Shown here: positions 18,290-27,211 of the stretch, in pieces | How the letters are laid out: every line of letters begins with the position of its first letter | How positions within the stretch are numbered: position 1 is the stretch's first letter | Translations under genes and position numbers: made by a program | Source: Paenibacillus_AR mesotrionivorans | Lineage (GTDB): Bacteria; Bacillota; Bacilli; Paenibacillales; NBRC-103111 | NCBI RefSeq assembly: GCF_046098205.1 | Contig: NZ_JBJURJ010000005.1 | Location: 62,001 to 126,000 of the forward strand | Direction: 5' to 3' | DNA length: 64,000 nucleotides | Notes under the pieces: generated by a model | Seen by the model: only the letters and a program-made list of their open reading frames with translations | The model's database searches: none | Told to the model about the DNA's origin: nothing

Positions 18290-18490
18290 GGTACGACTCC
18301 ATCCTGCAAAAGTGCAGTTATTTTATGGGCAGCCCCTCCATTGGGCGCGTTATCCTGCAAAAGTGCAGTTATTTTTGAGAAAACTGCCCTTTTACAGCTG
18401 TACAGGTAAAAACAACTGCATTTTTGCATTTGGAGGTGTCTCCCGGGCAAATCCGCGTAAAATAACTGCACTTTTGCAGTTAGCCCCAAC
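18290..18490. repeat. Cluster of four TGCA-dyad repeats
   Basis: Four copies of a 12-base dyad, TGCAAAAGTGCA or its reverse, occur at 18305-18316, 18356-18367, 18417-18428 (TGCATTTTTGCA) and 18467-18478. The first two point one way, with GTTATTT on their right; the last two point the other way, so the cluster can fold into long hairpins. Short open frames here are built from the repeat and are not convincing genes. The same repeat recurs at 57.1-57.7 kb. The rest of the 770-base gap (17938-18289) shows no feature I can support. Confidence 0.85.
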
Positions 18491-18506
18491 CACTAGCCTA
18501 TCTTTT

Positions 18507-18584
18507 GAGCTTATCTGATTAGCCCACCTGATGAGCTTATCTGATTAGCCTACCTGATGAGCATATCCGTCAAGTCTGTCCGAT
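18507..18584. repeat. 26-base tandem repeat, about three copies
   Basis: Units beginning GAGCTTATCTGATTAGCC start at 18507, 18533 and 18559 with an exact 26-base period. The first two are nearly identical and the third is degenerate. Further decayed copies (TATCTGATGCGCTTATCCGA) continue to about 18625. It is intergenic, with no coding support. Confidence 0.75.
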
Positions 18585-18650
18585 GATTTTATTCGCCAAG
18601 CCTATCTGATGCGCTTATCCGATGTGCTTACGGGCACAACAGCAGAAGCC

Positions 18651-18694
18651 AAAAAACCGCCCGGCGCTATCGGCTTTCGCCATAGGCAGGACGG
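18651..18694 (-). terminator. Probable terminator of importer system 2
   Basis: On the minus strand CCGTCC and GGGCGG can pair with an inner GGC/GCC stem, followed by six Ts. It lies shortly after the stop of the binding-protein gene at 18708. The stem is imperfect. Confidence 0.5.
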
Positions 18695-18707
18695 TGATTC
18701 GCATCCA

Positions 18708-20291
18708 TTATTTCTTCTTCGTTTTGGCCCATTCATCCAGCTGGCGCTGCTTCTCGTCGATGATCTTCTGCATCCCGGCCTCCTTCAGCTTGGCGACAAA
18801 CTGGGGAATGTACTTATCCGGGTCCACCGTGCCAGTAATCAGAGAGCCGTTGAATTGGGTGATAACGGTCTGGGTGGCGGCCACTTCATTTTTTACCTTT
18901 TCAGGATCGAACACAAAACCCAAGGCGGTGGATTTTTGTGCACTGTCGTTGAATTTTTTGTATTGGTCCCAAATATCCTTGTCCTCGGTCTTCCAGATAT
19001 AGGAGTTCAGCTGATTGCCGAACATCCAGGGCAGATTCAGGTTATAGGCGACGGAAGCGGCATCCACACCCTGCGGGTAATCGATGATATTATCCGACAC
19101 CTTCACATAGTGCTTTCCCTCGATGCCCCAGTCCAGCAGATTCAACAGATATTTGTCCGTATACAACAGGTTCAGGAACATCATGGCCCGCTCCGGGTCC
19201 TTGGAGGTTTTGGAGATGCCGAACATGGCGCTGGTGGTGTCGCCGGTGGTAGTGTATGGTTTCGTCAGCTCCACTACAGACATGGGCATGCCTGCATTGC
19301 GGGACTCCTGATTGGCAAAACCCGGCTTCATGGATTCGCCGTAGGAGAAGGCCTTGCCTGCCTTCACGGCCAGATATTCGCTGTCCTTGTTGGTGGCCCC
19401 GTCCTTGTTGATGTAGCCCAGGTTATACCACTTGTGCATCAGCTTGGTCAGCTCCAGATACTGCGGCGTCTGGTACATATCGATGACCTTCAGATCATTG
19501 GCGCTGCGGTCCAGCACACCGGGGCCGTCCCCCAGCATGTCGAACAAGCCGTAGCCGAGAATGGCGCTGGCGGGAGAACGGTCGCTTTTCACCTGAAGCG
19601 GGGTGATGCCGGGCTCCTTCTCCTTAATGGTCGCAAGCATCGGCTCGAAGTCCTTCAGCTCCTTGACTGCAGACAGATCGAATTTATACTTGTCGACCAA
19701 ATCCTTACGCATGACTACACCCTTGGTGGCGGCGAACTCCTTGTTGGCCACAACGGCATAGACCTTATTATTAATCTTGCCGCCCTCCACATAGTCGGGA
19801 TTCAGCACTCCTTTGATGCCTTGACCGTACTTGTTCAGGAGGTCATCCAGCTCAATCAGCTGCCCCCTGGCCGCCTGGGAGCCCAGGAAGTACCAGGACG
19901 CAGTAAACATCAGATCAAACTGCTCATTGGAGGCAAACATCAGGTTGGTTTTGTTGGTCCAGGCGCCCCAGTCAATGGGCATAATTTCGATGGTGGCATT
20001 GATTTTTTGGGTCAGGTACTTGTTCATCTCCTCCTGTACCGCGGGCAGATCCTTGGGCACACCGCCGGACGGGAACATGATCCGCAGCTTATACGGCTTC
20101 AGCTCCGCAGCCTTGCCGGCGTCCGGTGCCTTGCTGGCCTCCGGCGCTTTGGTCGCCGCTGCTCCTGCCGCTGTTGCCGCCGCAGACGGACTGGGCGCGG
20201 ATTCTTCCTTGCCGGAGCATGCCGCCAGCACCGAAGAGAACGCCAGTACAGACGATAAGGCAAAAACCAGTTGTCTCTTTCCTTTTGCCAT
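18708..20291 (-). CDS. LplA-type solute-binding lipoprotein (system 2)
   Basis: A 527-residue extracellular binding lipoprotein. The signal peptide ends at lipobox SSVLAACSG (Cys about 25), followed by an Ala/Pro/Ser linker typical of surface lipoproteins. Landmarks are LMFTASWYFLGSQAARGQL and NLLYTDKYLLNLLDWGIEGK; the latter hinge-region stretch (WGIEGKHY) is common to LplA-like proteins. It is the third gene of the operon, after two permeases, and should deliver an oligosaccharide to them. The substrate is not evident. Confidence 0.88.
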   Translation of the reverse strand: MAKGKRQLVFALSSVLAFSSVLAACSGKEESAPSPSAAATAAGAAATKAPEASKAPDAGKAAELKPYKLRIMFPSGGVPKDLPAVQEEMNKYLTQKINATIEIMPIDWGAWTNKTNLMFASNEQFDLMFTASWYFLGSQAARGQLIELDDLLNKYGQGIKGVLNPDYVEGGKINNKVYAVVANKEFAATKGVVMRKDLVDKYKFDLSAVKELKDFEPMLATIKEKEPGITPLQVKSDRSPASAILGYGLFDMLGDGPGVLDRSANDLKVIDMYQTPQYLELTKLMHKWYNLGYINKDGATNKDSEYLAVKAGKAFSYGESMKPGFANQESRNAGMPMSVVELTKPYTTTGDTTSAMFGISKTSKDPERAMMFLNLLYTDKYLLNLLDWGIEGKHYVKVSDNIIDYPQGVDAASVAYNLNLPWMFGNQLNSYIWKTEDKDIWDQYKKFNDSAQKSTALGFVFDPEKVKNEVAATQTVITQFNGSLITGTVDPDKYIPQFVAKLKEAGMQKIIDEKQRQLDEWAKTKKK

Positions 20292-20349
20292 GGAAAACCC
20301 TCCATATGAATCAATTTGATATGATAAGCCGGAGCTTGAGGCCCCGGGG

Positions 20350-21228
20350 TTACCCTTTTACCGCGCCGACAGTCAGACCCTTGATAAAATACTTTTGGAA
20401 GAAGGGATAGGCCAGCACAATGGGTCCGATGCCGATAATGGCCATAGCCATCCGTACGGTTTCTGTAGGCATGGCGGCAATCTGCTCCGATGCATGGTTA
20501 TTGCGGGTATTCTGCACCAGAAACTGAATGTTCAGGAGAATTCGGTTCAGCAGATATTGGAGACTGTAGATCTTGGAATTGTTGATGTAGACCATGCTGT
20601 TGAACCAGTCATTCCAGTAGTTCAGCGTATAGAACAGCCCAATGGTAGCCAGCACCGGCGTGGACAAGCGGAGCACAATTTGGGCGAAAATCCGGAACTC
20701 CCCTGCGCCGTCCATATACGCCGATTCGATAATGGCCATGGGAATGGAGGTGGCGAAGAAGGTGCGCATGATCAGGACGAAGAAGCCATTCAGCAGCAGC
20801 CCGGGAATAATCAGCCCCCAGACGGAATCCTTCACGTTGACCAGTTGGGTGAACACCAGATACCACGGCACCAGGCCGCCGTTGAACAGGATGGTGAAGA
20901 AGATGAAGAAGGCCAAGGGTTTCTGGAAGGGGAAGTCCCGGCGGGATAAGGGATAGGACAGGAGCGCCGTCAAACACAGCCCCATTCCCGTACCTGTCAG
21001 CGTGACCAGAATCGTAACTCCATAGGCCCGGATAATGGTGAAGGAGTCCAGGAACAGATAGCGGTACGCCTCGAGGCTGATTTTGGCCGGGAAAAAGGAA
21101 TAGCCGTTGCGGATGATGGTCATTTCATCAGTCAGGGAAACCATAAATACCAGCAGCAGCGGAAGTACGGTGCAGCATACGAAGAACCAGAAGATCAGAT
21201 GGATAAACAAGGGTGTCCGTGTTTTCAC
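20350..21228 (-). CDS. Sugar ABC importer permease, YtcP/LplC type (system 2)
   Basis: A 292-residue membrane permease with about six helices. The EAA loop is IESAYMDGAGEFRIFAQIVL, and the C-terminal KYFIKGLTVGAVKG is typical of the subfamily. It begins 16 bases after the partner permease gene and is followed by the binding-protein gene. Like the other permeases here it has no cognate ATPase in the window. Confidence 0.9.
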   Translation of the reverse strand: MKTRTPLFIHLIFWFFVCCTVLPLLLVFMVSLTDEMTIIRNGYSFFPAKISLEAYRYLFLDSFTIIRAYGVTILVTLTGTGMGLCLTALLSYPLSRRDFPFQKPLAFFIFFTILFNGGLVPWYLVFTQLVNVKDSVWGLIIPGLLLNGFFVLIMRTFFATSIPMAIIESAYMDGAGEFRIFAQIVLRLSTPVLATIGLFYTLNYWNDWFNSMVYINNSKIYSLQYLLNRILLNIQFLVQNTRNNHASEQIAAMPTETVRMAMAIIGIGPIVLAYPFFQKYFIKGLTVGAVKG

Positions 21229-21244
21229 TAGTGCTTCCTCCTCC

Positions 21245-22219
21245 TTAGAACAGCGCCTGATCGCGGTTGACCTTGCGCACCACCAGATTGGACAGCATCA
21301 CCAGGATGAAGCCAACCACCGATTGGTACAGCCCCGCAGCGGAGGCCATGCCCAGATCCCCCAGCTGGAGCAGCGCCCGGTACACGTAGGTGTCAATGAC
21401 ATTGGTGACGGGATAGAGCAGCCCTGAATCCATCGGCACCTGGTAAAACAACCCGAAATCCGCGTAGAATATCCGGCCGATCTGCAGCAGCACCATGGTG
21501 ATGATTACCGGGGTCAGAAGAGGCACGGTAATGCTTTTCACCTGCTGCCACTTGCTTGCCCCGTCGATAAGGGCGGCCTCGTAATACTCGTGGTCAATGC
21601 CGACAATAGCAGCGATGTAAATCACGCAGTAATAGCCGATGCTCTTCCAGGTGTTGACGATGACCAGAATCAGCGGCCAGTGTTTGGTTTCGTGGTACCA
21701 GGAGACCGGCTCCATCCCGAAGAACGGCAGAACGGACTTGTTCAGCAGCCCGTATTCGGAGCTGAGCAGACTGTACACCAGATAGGCGATGACCACCGCG
21801 GACAGAAAATAAGGCAGAAGCAGCGCGCTTTGGTAAAAGCTGCGCCACAGCTTCAGGCGCACCTCGTTGAGCATAATGGCCAGGGCCACTGAACAAACCA
21901 GCGTCACCACAATAAACACCAGGTTGTAAAGCAGGGTATTGCGCGTAATGACGAAGGCATCCGAGGTGCCGAACAGGAACTCGAAATTCTTCAAACCTAC
22001 CCAGTCGCTTTTCCAGATACCCTTGGTGAAGTTCACATTCTTGAAGGCGATGGCCGTACCGAACATGGGCAGATAATTGTTCAGCAAGAGATACAGAATT
22101 CCGGGTGCGGCCATCAGCAGCATGGCCCGGTACCGGACTACATTCCGTATGAACCGGTTCAGCGGCCTCCGTTTTTTGAGGATGGTGGTTTGACTTGCTG
22201 CGGTTAGCTCCATTCGCAT
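21245..22219 (-). CDS. Sugar ABC importer permease, LplB type (system 2)
   Basis: A 324-residue membrane permease with about six helices and the stretches YLLLNNYLPMFGTAIAFKNV and EAA loop YEAALIDGASKWQQVKSITV. It opens the permease-permease-binding protein operon. A TATACT-like -10 hexamer (22248-22243) and a cre-like palindrome (22257-22270) lie just upstream, suggesting catabolite control. Confidence 0.9.
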   Translation of the reverse strand: MRMELTAASQTTILKKRRPLNRFIRNVVRYRAMLLMAAPGILYLLLNNYLPMFGTAIAFKNVNFTKGIWKSDWVGLKNFEFLFGTSDAFVITRNTLLYNLVFIVVTLVCSVALAIMLNEVRLKLWRSFYQSALLLPYFLSAVVIAYLVYSLLSSEYGLLNKSVLPFFGMEPVSWYHETKHWPLILVIVNTWKSIGYYCVIYIAAIVGIDHEYYEAALIDGASKWQQVKSITVPLLTPVIITMVLLQIGRIFYADFGLFYQVPMDSGLLYPVTNVIDTYVYRALLQLGDLGMASAAGLYQSVVGFILVMLSNLVVRKVNRDQALF

Positions 22220-22256
22220 TCCCTCCGGTGTTTGATGCTTTCAGTATAGAATGGCG

Positions 22257-22270
22257 GGGAAGCGCTTACG
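22257..22270. promoter_or_regulatory. cre-like site upstream of importer system 2
   Basis: GGGAAGCGCTTACG contains the AAGCGCTT core of CcpA catabolite-responsive elements (consensus TGWAANCGNTNWCA), with mismatches at the outer positions. It lies about 40 bases before the permease start, beside a TATACT hexamer, a position suited to repression. Confidence 0.45.
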
Positions 22271-22328
22271 AGGTGTGTTCTATCTGAAAGTATGTCAGAT
22301 ATTACTTATCCTCCCAGAGCGGTCCCGC

Positions 22329-22398
22329 AAAAAAAGGGCTCCTCCCGAAAGTCATAGATGAATACGATTCACCTGGATTGACTTTTGAGATAGCCCTT
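22329..22398 (-). terminator. Terminator after the sensor-linked binding-protein gene
   Basis: On the minus strand AAGGGCT pairs with AGCCCTT, with an inner AAAGTCA/TGACTTT stem, and a run of seven Ts follows. It closes the kinase-regulator-binding protein operon before the permease operon of system 2. Confidence 0.85.
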
Positions 22399-22477
22399 CT
22401 GATAGCCTTCGGATTTACACGTGAACACGAAATTTTGCATATGAAACGGGCAAACCAGCCCTTCTTCGTTCCGTCTG

Positions 22478-23866
22478 TTACTTCCCCTTCAGTTGGTCAA
22501 ACACCCTTTCCTGCAGCCGGTCCGACGCCAGCTTCAGCCGCGCCTCCGGGTCCTCCGTTTTGGAGGTCAGCACATCCTGGATGACACCCGCAATTTCAGC
22601 ATAACAAGCCTGGGCCTCGTACAACGGCTCCTCCTTGCCGTCAAGTAGGCGGAGCAGTGCCGGATCAAAGCGGTACACATTCTCATGTTTGTCCAAAATC
22701 CCCTGCACCTTGCCCGCGTACACCGAATCCGGACGCCAATAATTCATCAGCCTGGGCACATAAAGCTGCCCCAGCCGTTTCCGGTCGAGGATTTCCTCCT
22801 CCAAGGCCTGCAAACTTGTCTCCGTGAACATTTCCTCCGTAAGAAAGGAGAAGGCCCATTCCCGCTGGCCGGAGGTGGCATAAGGGCTGATCACATGGTA
22901 GTTGCCGCCGAATACCCCTGTATGCCTGCCGCCCTTCGCCAGCGACGGCATCGGGTATACCACCAGCTCCTCCGCCTTCATCCGGCCCTGATTGACGGCA
23001 TAATCCACCACATCGCCGCTGCCGGCCATAATCATCGCTCCCCTGCCCAATGAAAAATGGTTGAAGGCGTCCAGGTAACCCATAACCCAGTTGGTGGGCA
23101 GCACCCGGGCCTCCTTCATGGCCCTGTACAATTCCAGCGTTTGCAGCCCGGCTTCTGAATACAGCGCGGACCGGATGCCTCCGTCCGCTTCGACAGCCAC
23201 ATCCCCGCCTGCAGCATACAGGAAGCTGACCCAATTCCAGCCTGCTTCATTGCCTTTGGTCATCGGCACGTAGCCTGCGATGCCGCGCTCCGGATCGCTT
23301 ACCCGGACGGCCGCTTCCAGGAACTCATCCCATGTCCAGTCCAGAGGCGGCAGGGGAACCCCTTTTTCCCGGAACAGCTTCTTGTTCAACGTCACCGTCA
23401 TCAAATAGCCTTGCTCCGGAACGGCACTGTATTGCCCGTTTACCGTAAAAGGCTTCATCAGGACGGGATTCAGCTCTCCGGTGTGGGGCCAGCGGCTCAT
23501 CAAGTCCGTGATGTCGCTCATCCACTTGCGCTGCAGCAGGATTCTTCCTTCGGAGGCGTAGGTGTTGTACTCCGTGGCAATCTGATTGGTGGCAATCCGG
23601 ATGCCGATCTGGTCAGGGGCATACTGCCAATTGTCCGTGTGCACATTGATCCCGGGGTATTTCTCCCGGAAGCGGGTGATTCTTTTTTGCAGGGAGGTGA
23701 TCTCCACAGGTTTGTCGAAGGGGGCGATCTGCACCGTAATGTTAACGCCTTCACCGGCGGCAGGCGGCTCCGAAGGGGTGGAGACAGCAAAAGAGCTGCA
23801 TCCGGCAGCCAGCAGCAGTGCAAGAAACCCGCAGATACGGACAAGTGTATGTTTGGGCCTGCTCAT
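22478..23866 (-). CDS. Solute-binding lipoprotein in the YesMN operon (system 2)
   Basis: A 462-residue binding lipoprotein with lipobox LLAAGCSS (Cys about 23). The sequence resembles family 1 sugar-binding proteins rather than LplA: ITRFREKYPGINVHTDNWQY, then WTWDEFLEAAVRV. It is the third gene after a YesM-type kinase and a YesN-type regulator, 31 bases from the latter, and a terminator separates it from the permeases. It may capture a sugar for those permeases or present a ligand to the kinase. Compared with the LplA-type protein of the same locus it is from a different subfamily. Confidence 0.85.
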   Translation of the reverse strand: MSRPKHTLVRICGFLALLLAAGCSSFAVSTPSEPPAAGEGVNITVQIAPFDKPVEITSLQKRITRFREKYPGINVHTDNWQYAPDQIGIRIATNQIATEYNTYASEGRILLQRKWMSDITDLMSRWPHTGELNPVLMKPFTVNGQYSAVPEQGYLMTVTLNKKLFREKGVPLPPLDWTWDEFLEAAVRVSDPERGIAGYVPMTKGNEAGWNWVSFLYAAGGDVAVEADGGIRSALYSEAGLQTLELYRAMKEARVLPTNWVMGYLDAFNHFSLGRGAMIMAGSGDVVDYAVNQGRMKAEELVVYPMPSLAKGGRHTGVFGGNYHVISPYATSGQREWAFSFLTEEMFTETSLQALEEEILDRKRLGQLYVPRLMNYWRPDSVYAGKVQGILDKHENVYRFDPALLRLLDGKEEPLYEAQACYAEIAGVIQDVLTSKTEDPEARLKLASDRLQERVFDQLKGK

Positions 23867-23897
23867 GGAATCCCCCCTGGTTCGGATAACGCCCGGT

Positions 23898-25253
23898 TTA
23901 CCCCTTCAGCTCGGACGGGCTGATGCCGAAATGCTTCTTGAATATTTTACTAAAGTGCTCCGGAGATTCATACCCTACCGCTTCGGCAATCTCATAACGG
24001 CGCAGGTCTGTGCGGAGCAAGAGCCGTTTGCCCTCCTCCATCCGCAGCTTGGTCACATAATCCCAGAGGTTCAGGCCTACCATTTTTTTGAACAGATAAC
24101 TGAGGTAATTGGGGCTTAAGTGGACATAATCGGCAACATCCTGCAGCTTCAGCCCCTTCTGGCTGTAGGCGGTGGCGATAAACTGGAGCGCCTGCTGGAT
24201 GGAGCGGTTATTGTCCTCGGCCAGCTGCTCTTGATCGGGCATTGCCGCCCTGGCCGCCGACCCGGCTGAGGGAGAAGCTCCCGGTGCACCTGGCTGGAAA
24301 TCCTCTGCGAAAAAAATGGAATGGTCCTTATGGAACCGGCTCCAGCCCAACGCATGGCAGGCCTCTAGGTACATGGCGGGAAGCTGTCCCAAGCCGCTGT
24401 GGATGGTGCTGATCCCGATTTCATGCTTCACGTGCAGATACCGGGAGATATTGGCATGGATCAGCTGGGCCAGCATCAGCAGCTGATTGGCTCCCGTTAA
24501 GGTAAAGCGGTCCCGGGAGGGATCCAGTTGGAGAATGATTTCAATGGCTCCGCCGGTGCCGCAGAAGAGGATTTTCTCCCACTTCTCCAGCGTTTCCTCC
24601 ACAATGTTCAAGGCTGCATAGAGAAACAGCTGCTTATCCCGGAAGCTGAGGTTGCTGCTGCCGCTGGACCCCGCAGTCTGGAAATCCATACGCACATGGA
24701 ATAGAGCATAACTGGCCTCCTCCTCCACAGCATATCCCTGGGCCTTCAGAATGGACTTGACCTCCGGCTCCCGCATCTCCTCCGTCAGGAGCTGGTTCAG
24801 AATAAAATATTTCCCTGCCTGCGCCTCCTCCGCCGCCGCCTGGGACCTGCCGGAGGTCTCCGCCAGGCCACGCAGCTTTACATCCCGGCTGGTCAGCACA
24901 TGGCTCACCACCTCCAGGAATTGGGGCGGGGAGATGGGTTTGACCAGATAGTCCTTCACCCCGAAGCGGAGGGCATGACGGGCGTATTCGAATTCGCCAT
25001 GGGCGGACAGCACAATAACCGGAAGGGTGGGATTCTCCACAAACACCGCCTCAATAAGCTCAATCCCGTTCATCCCGGACATTTGGATATCCGTAATAAT
25101 GAGATCGACGGTCTCCAGACGCAAATAATCCAGCGCATCGAATCCGTTGTAGGCAGTGAAGACTTCCTTAATCTCCAACCCGGACCGGGCCAGCAGCGAG
25201 GAGATGCCCTTGCAGATCATCGGCTCGTCATCCACGATCAGAATATTAACCAT
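23898..25253 (-). CDS. YesN-type response regulator (REC plus AraC helix-turn-helix)
   Basis: A cytoplasmic response regulator of 451 residues. The receiver (1-120) has acidic pocket VDDEP, phosphoacceptor Asp55 (LIITDIQMSG) and Lys in YLVKPISP. A middle region of unknown fold follows, and the C terminus holds the AraC-type double helix-turn-helix (LQDVADYVHLSPNYLSYLFK, RYEIAEAVGYESPEHFSKIF). ATG 25253 is favoured over an upstream start at 25313: it overlaps the kinase stop and has AGGAGG upstream, and it removes residues foreign to the family. It is the partner of the kinase encoded immediately upstream and probably activates one or both sugar operons of system 2. Confidence 0.92.
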   Translation of the reverse strand: MVNILIVDDEPMICKGISSLLARSGLEIKEVFTAYNGFDALDYLRLETVDLIITDIQMSGMNGIELIEAVFVENPTLPVIVLSAHGEFEYARHALRFGVKDYLVKPISPPQFLEVVSHVLTSRDVKLRGLAETSGRSQAAAEEAQAGKYFILNQLLTEEMREPEVKSILKAQGYAVEEEASYALFHVRMDFQTAGSSGSSNLSFRDKQLFLYAALNIVEETLEKWEKILFCGTGGAIEIILQLDPSRDRFTLTGANQLLMLAQLIHANISRYLHVKHEIGISTIHSGLGQLPAMYLEACHALGWSRFHKDHSIFFAEDFQPGAPGASPSAGSAARAAMPDQEQLAEDNNRSIQQALQFIATAYSQKGLKLQDVADYVHLSPNYLSYLFKKMVGLNLWDYVTKLRMEEGKRLLLRTDLRRYEIAEAVGYESPEHFSKIFKKHFGISPSELKG

Positions 25254-27087
25254 ATTTTCTCTCCTCCTGGGTTTCCCTGGCGGTATGGGCTTCCCCGTCC
25301 ACAGCGGGCACAATCAGGGTCACAATGGTGCCTCCCCCCGGCCGGGGGGCATAACGGAGCCCGTACTGCTCCCCGTAATGCAGCTTAATCCGCTTCTCCA
25401 CATTCCGGATGCCGTATCCCCCGTTGGGCAGCTCCTCCCGCAGAATCCGGCCAATCCGGTCGTAATCCACCGGCTTGAAGCCGTTGTCCTCCATATCGAT
25501 CCGGACCCGCTCCCCCTCCAGCCTTACGGAGATGTACAGCTCCCCTTCACTGCCCATATGTTTGATTCCGTGCAGGATTGAATTTTCGGCCAAGGGCTGC
25601 AGGATTACCTTGGGGATCAAATAACCGGCGGCTTGTTCCTCAATGCTCCAGACAATCCGGTAGGAATAGTCATGACGCTTCAGCTGCAGCCTCAGGTAGG
25701 CCTCCAGATGAGTGAGCTCCTCGCGGATGGGAATCATCAGCTTGCCGCTGCTGAGGCCGATGCGCATTAGCATGGATAAATCCTTGATCATCTCCGCCGA
25801 TTCCGGCGCCCCCTCAAAGGTGGTTTTCCAATAAATGGACTCCAGGGTGTTGTACAGCAAATGGGGATTGATCTGCGACTGGAGAATGGTCAGTTCGGTC
25901 TCAATCTGCTTGATCTCTAGCATGTATTTATCATGGATGGTCTGGTTCAGCCGTTCAGTCATCTGCTCGAACCGTTCCGACAGAATCCCGATCTCGTCCT
26001 TGCGGCGCAGGCCGATCCGCGGCAGCTGCCTGCCCGGCTCATAGGCCCGCATGTAGGAGGCCAGTCTGGACAAGGGCCGCAGGATCTCGCGGAAGAAGAA
26101 GATAATCGCCAGGAACAGCAGGACAAAATACAAAAGCATAACCACATGCAGCATCCGCTGGATGGAGGCGTGTTCACTTAAGATAGCCGACAATGGAAAC
26201 GCATACAAAAGCTTGGTGCGGCTATCCTCACTGTGATGGGTAACGAACATCCACTCCGCCCCGTCCACCTTGACTGTGGCCACCTGATCCTGAAGCAGTC
26301 CCACCTGCGGAGGGATAGGCGCAGGCTGGCCCAGACTTTCCGTTCCCGTTCCGCTCAATACCGCATTGTTCTCGTTCAGCAGCATAATTTTACCCTTGGG
26401 AGGCAGATTGACCGTGGCCATGTCTCTTCGCAGCGCCGTATCCATCCCGGTGACCACCAGGGTTCCGATGGGCTTGTCGCCTTGGGAAATGCTGTTCATC
26501 TGGCGAAGATAAGCCAGGGTATGCTCTCCGGACGGATTAATCCCGAACCGGCGGATGACCATCAGGCTGCCCTTGCCCTTATCCGCATACGCCTGGAGGA
26601 ACCAGTCATAATCCCGGAAGGAGCGGATATAGAAAACCCCTCCGGTTCTGGTGTTGGGGTCGGGTGTGAAAAAATACGTCTGCTGCTCATCGGGAATGAA
26701 CAGGGAATAGTTGAACTCCGTGGTAGAGTATTGGGACAGCAGCGTGTCCATACGGATAAACCGTTCAAACCGGTCGCTTTCCGACAGCTCCGTCAGCACC
26801 AGCATCTGCTGGGTATCCTGGGCGTTCATCAGCCGCTGGGTGGCTTCGTCCATGGACATGAGCACCCGGTCCAGCGTCAGGTGGTTGGCCTTCACCAGCT
26901 GAAGCATGGTTTTGCCCACCTGATCCTGAGTGGCCCCCTCTACCCGTATGGCGATGATTCCGTCGATAACCAGGATAGGCAGCACAATAAAAAACACAAA
27001 CATCAGAATCAGCTTTTGGCGGAGGTTCATTCTGTTCACCCAGGCTGCCAACGGCCATCCATCCCTTCGGGCGGGTCTCGATCCCAT
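25246..27087 (-). CDS. YesM-type membrane sensor histidine kinase
   Basis: A membrane kinase of up to 613 residues, partner of the overlapping YesN-type regulator. A membrane segment (about 26-45) and a second near 300-320 enclose a Cache-like extracytoplasmic sensor. A HAMP region follows (EIGILSERFEQMTERLNQTI). The phosphoacceptor motif is QSQINPHLLYNTLESIYW, and the ATPase boxes are QPLAENSILHGI and DMEDNGF. The start is uncertain: ATG 27087 has no ribosome site, and ATG 27030 (before NLRQKL) or a nearby GTG/TTG would still include the first membrane segment. The short C terminus overlaps the regulator start, so the pair is co-translated. Confidence 0.88.
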   Translation of the reverse strand: MGSRPARRDGWPLAAWVNRMNLRQKLILMFVFFIVLPILVIDGIIAIRVEGATQDQVGKTMLQLVKANHLTLDRVLMSMDEATQRLMNAQDTQQMLVLTELSESDRFERFIRMDTLLSQYSTTEFNYSLFIPDEQQTYFFTPDPNTRTGGVFYIRSFRDYDWFLQAYADKGKGSLMVIRRFGINPSGEHTLAYLRQMNSISQGDKPIGTLVVTGMDTALRRDMATVNLPPKGKIMLLNENNAVLSGTGTESLGQPAPIPPQVGLLQDQVATVKVDGAEWMFVTHHSEDSRTKLLYAFPLSAILSEHASIQRMLHVVMLLYFVLLFLAIIFFFREILRPLSRLASYMRAYEPGRQLPRIGLRRKDEIGILSERFEQMTERLNQTIHDKYMLEIKQIETELTILQSQINPHLLYNTLESIYWKTTFEGAPESAEMIKDLSMLMRIGLSSGKLMIPIREELTHLEAYLRLQLKRHDYSYRIVWSIEEQAAGYLIPKVILQPLAENSILHGIKHMGSEGELYISVRLEGERVRIDMEDNGFKPVDYDRIGRILREELPNGGYGIRNVEKRIKLHYGEQYGLRYAPRPGGGTIVTLIVPAVDGEAHTARETQEERKYG

Positions 27088-27152
27088 TATTATGAAGGAA
27101 ACCGCCGCGGGAAACCAGAGGCAATATTACGAGCTTCAGGTGCCATCTTACG

Positions 27153-27194
27153 AAAAAAAAGCCCCCGGCGCTTTAACTTCAACGCGGAGGCTTC
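27153..27194 (-). terminator. Terminator after the CmpB-like membrane protein gene
   Basis: On the minus strand AGCCTCCGCG and GCGCCGGGGGCT pair imperfectly around a loop and are followed by eight Ts. It lies between the stop at 27212 and the kinase start. Confidence 0.8.
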
Positions 27195-27211
27195 TCGCCA
27201 TAATATAAATC

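Noticed and set aside
18305..18478. Possible CRISPR array from repeated TGCA units
   Set aside because: The repeated unit is only 12-20 bases, occurs in both orientations, the spacers are not uniform and no cas gene is present.
18133..18489. 118-codon minus-strand frame in the 18 kb gap
   Set aside because: It is built from translated copies of the TGCA-dyad repeat (KITALLQ occurs twice) and has no ribosome site or family. The same applies to short frames at 45208-45414 and 57045-57284.
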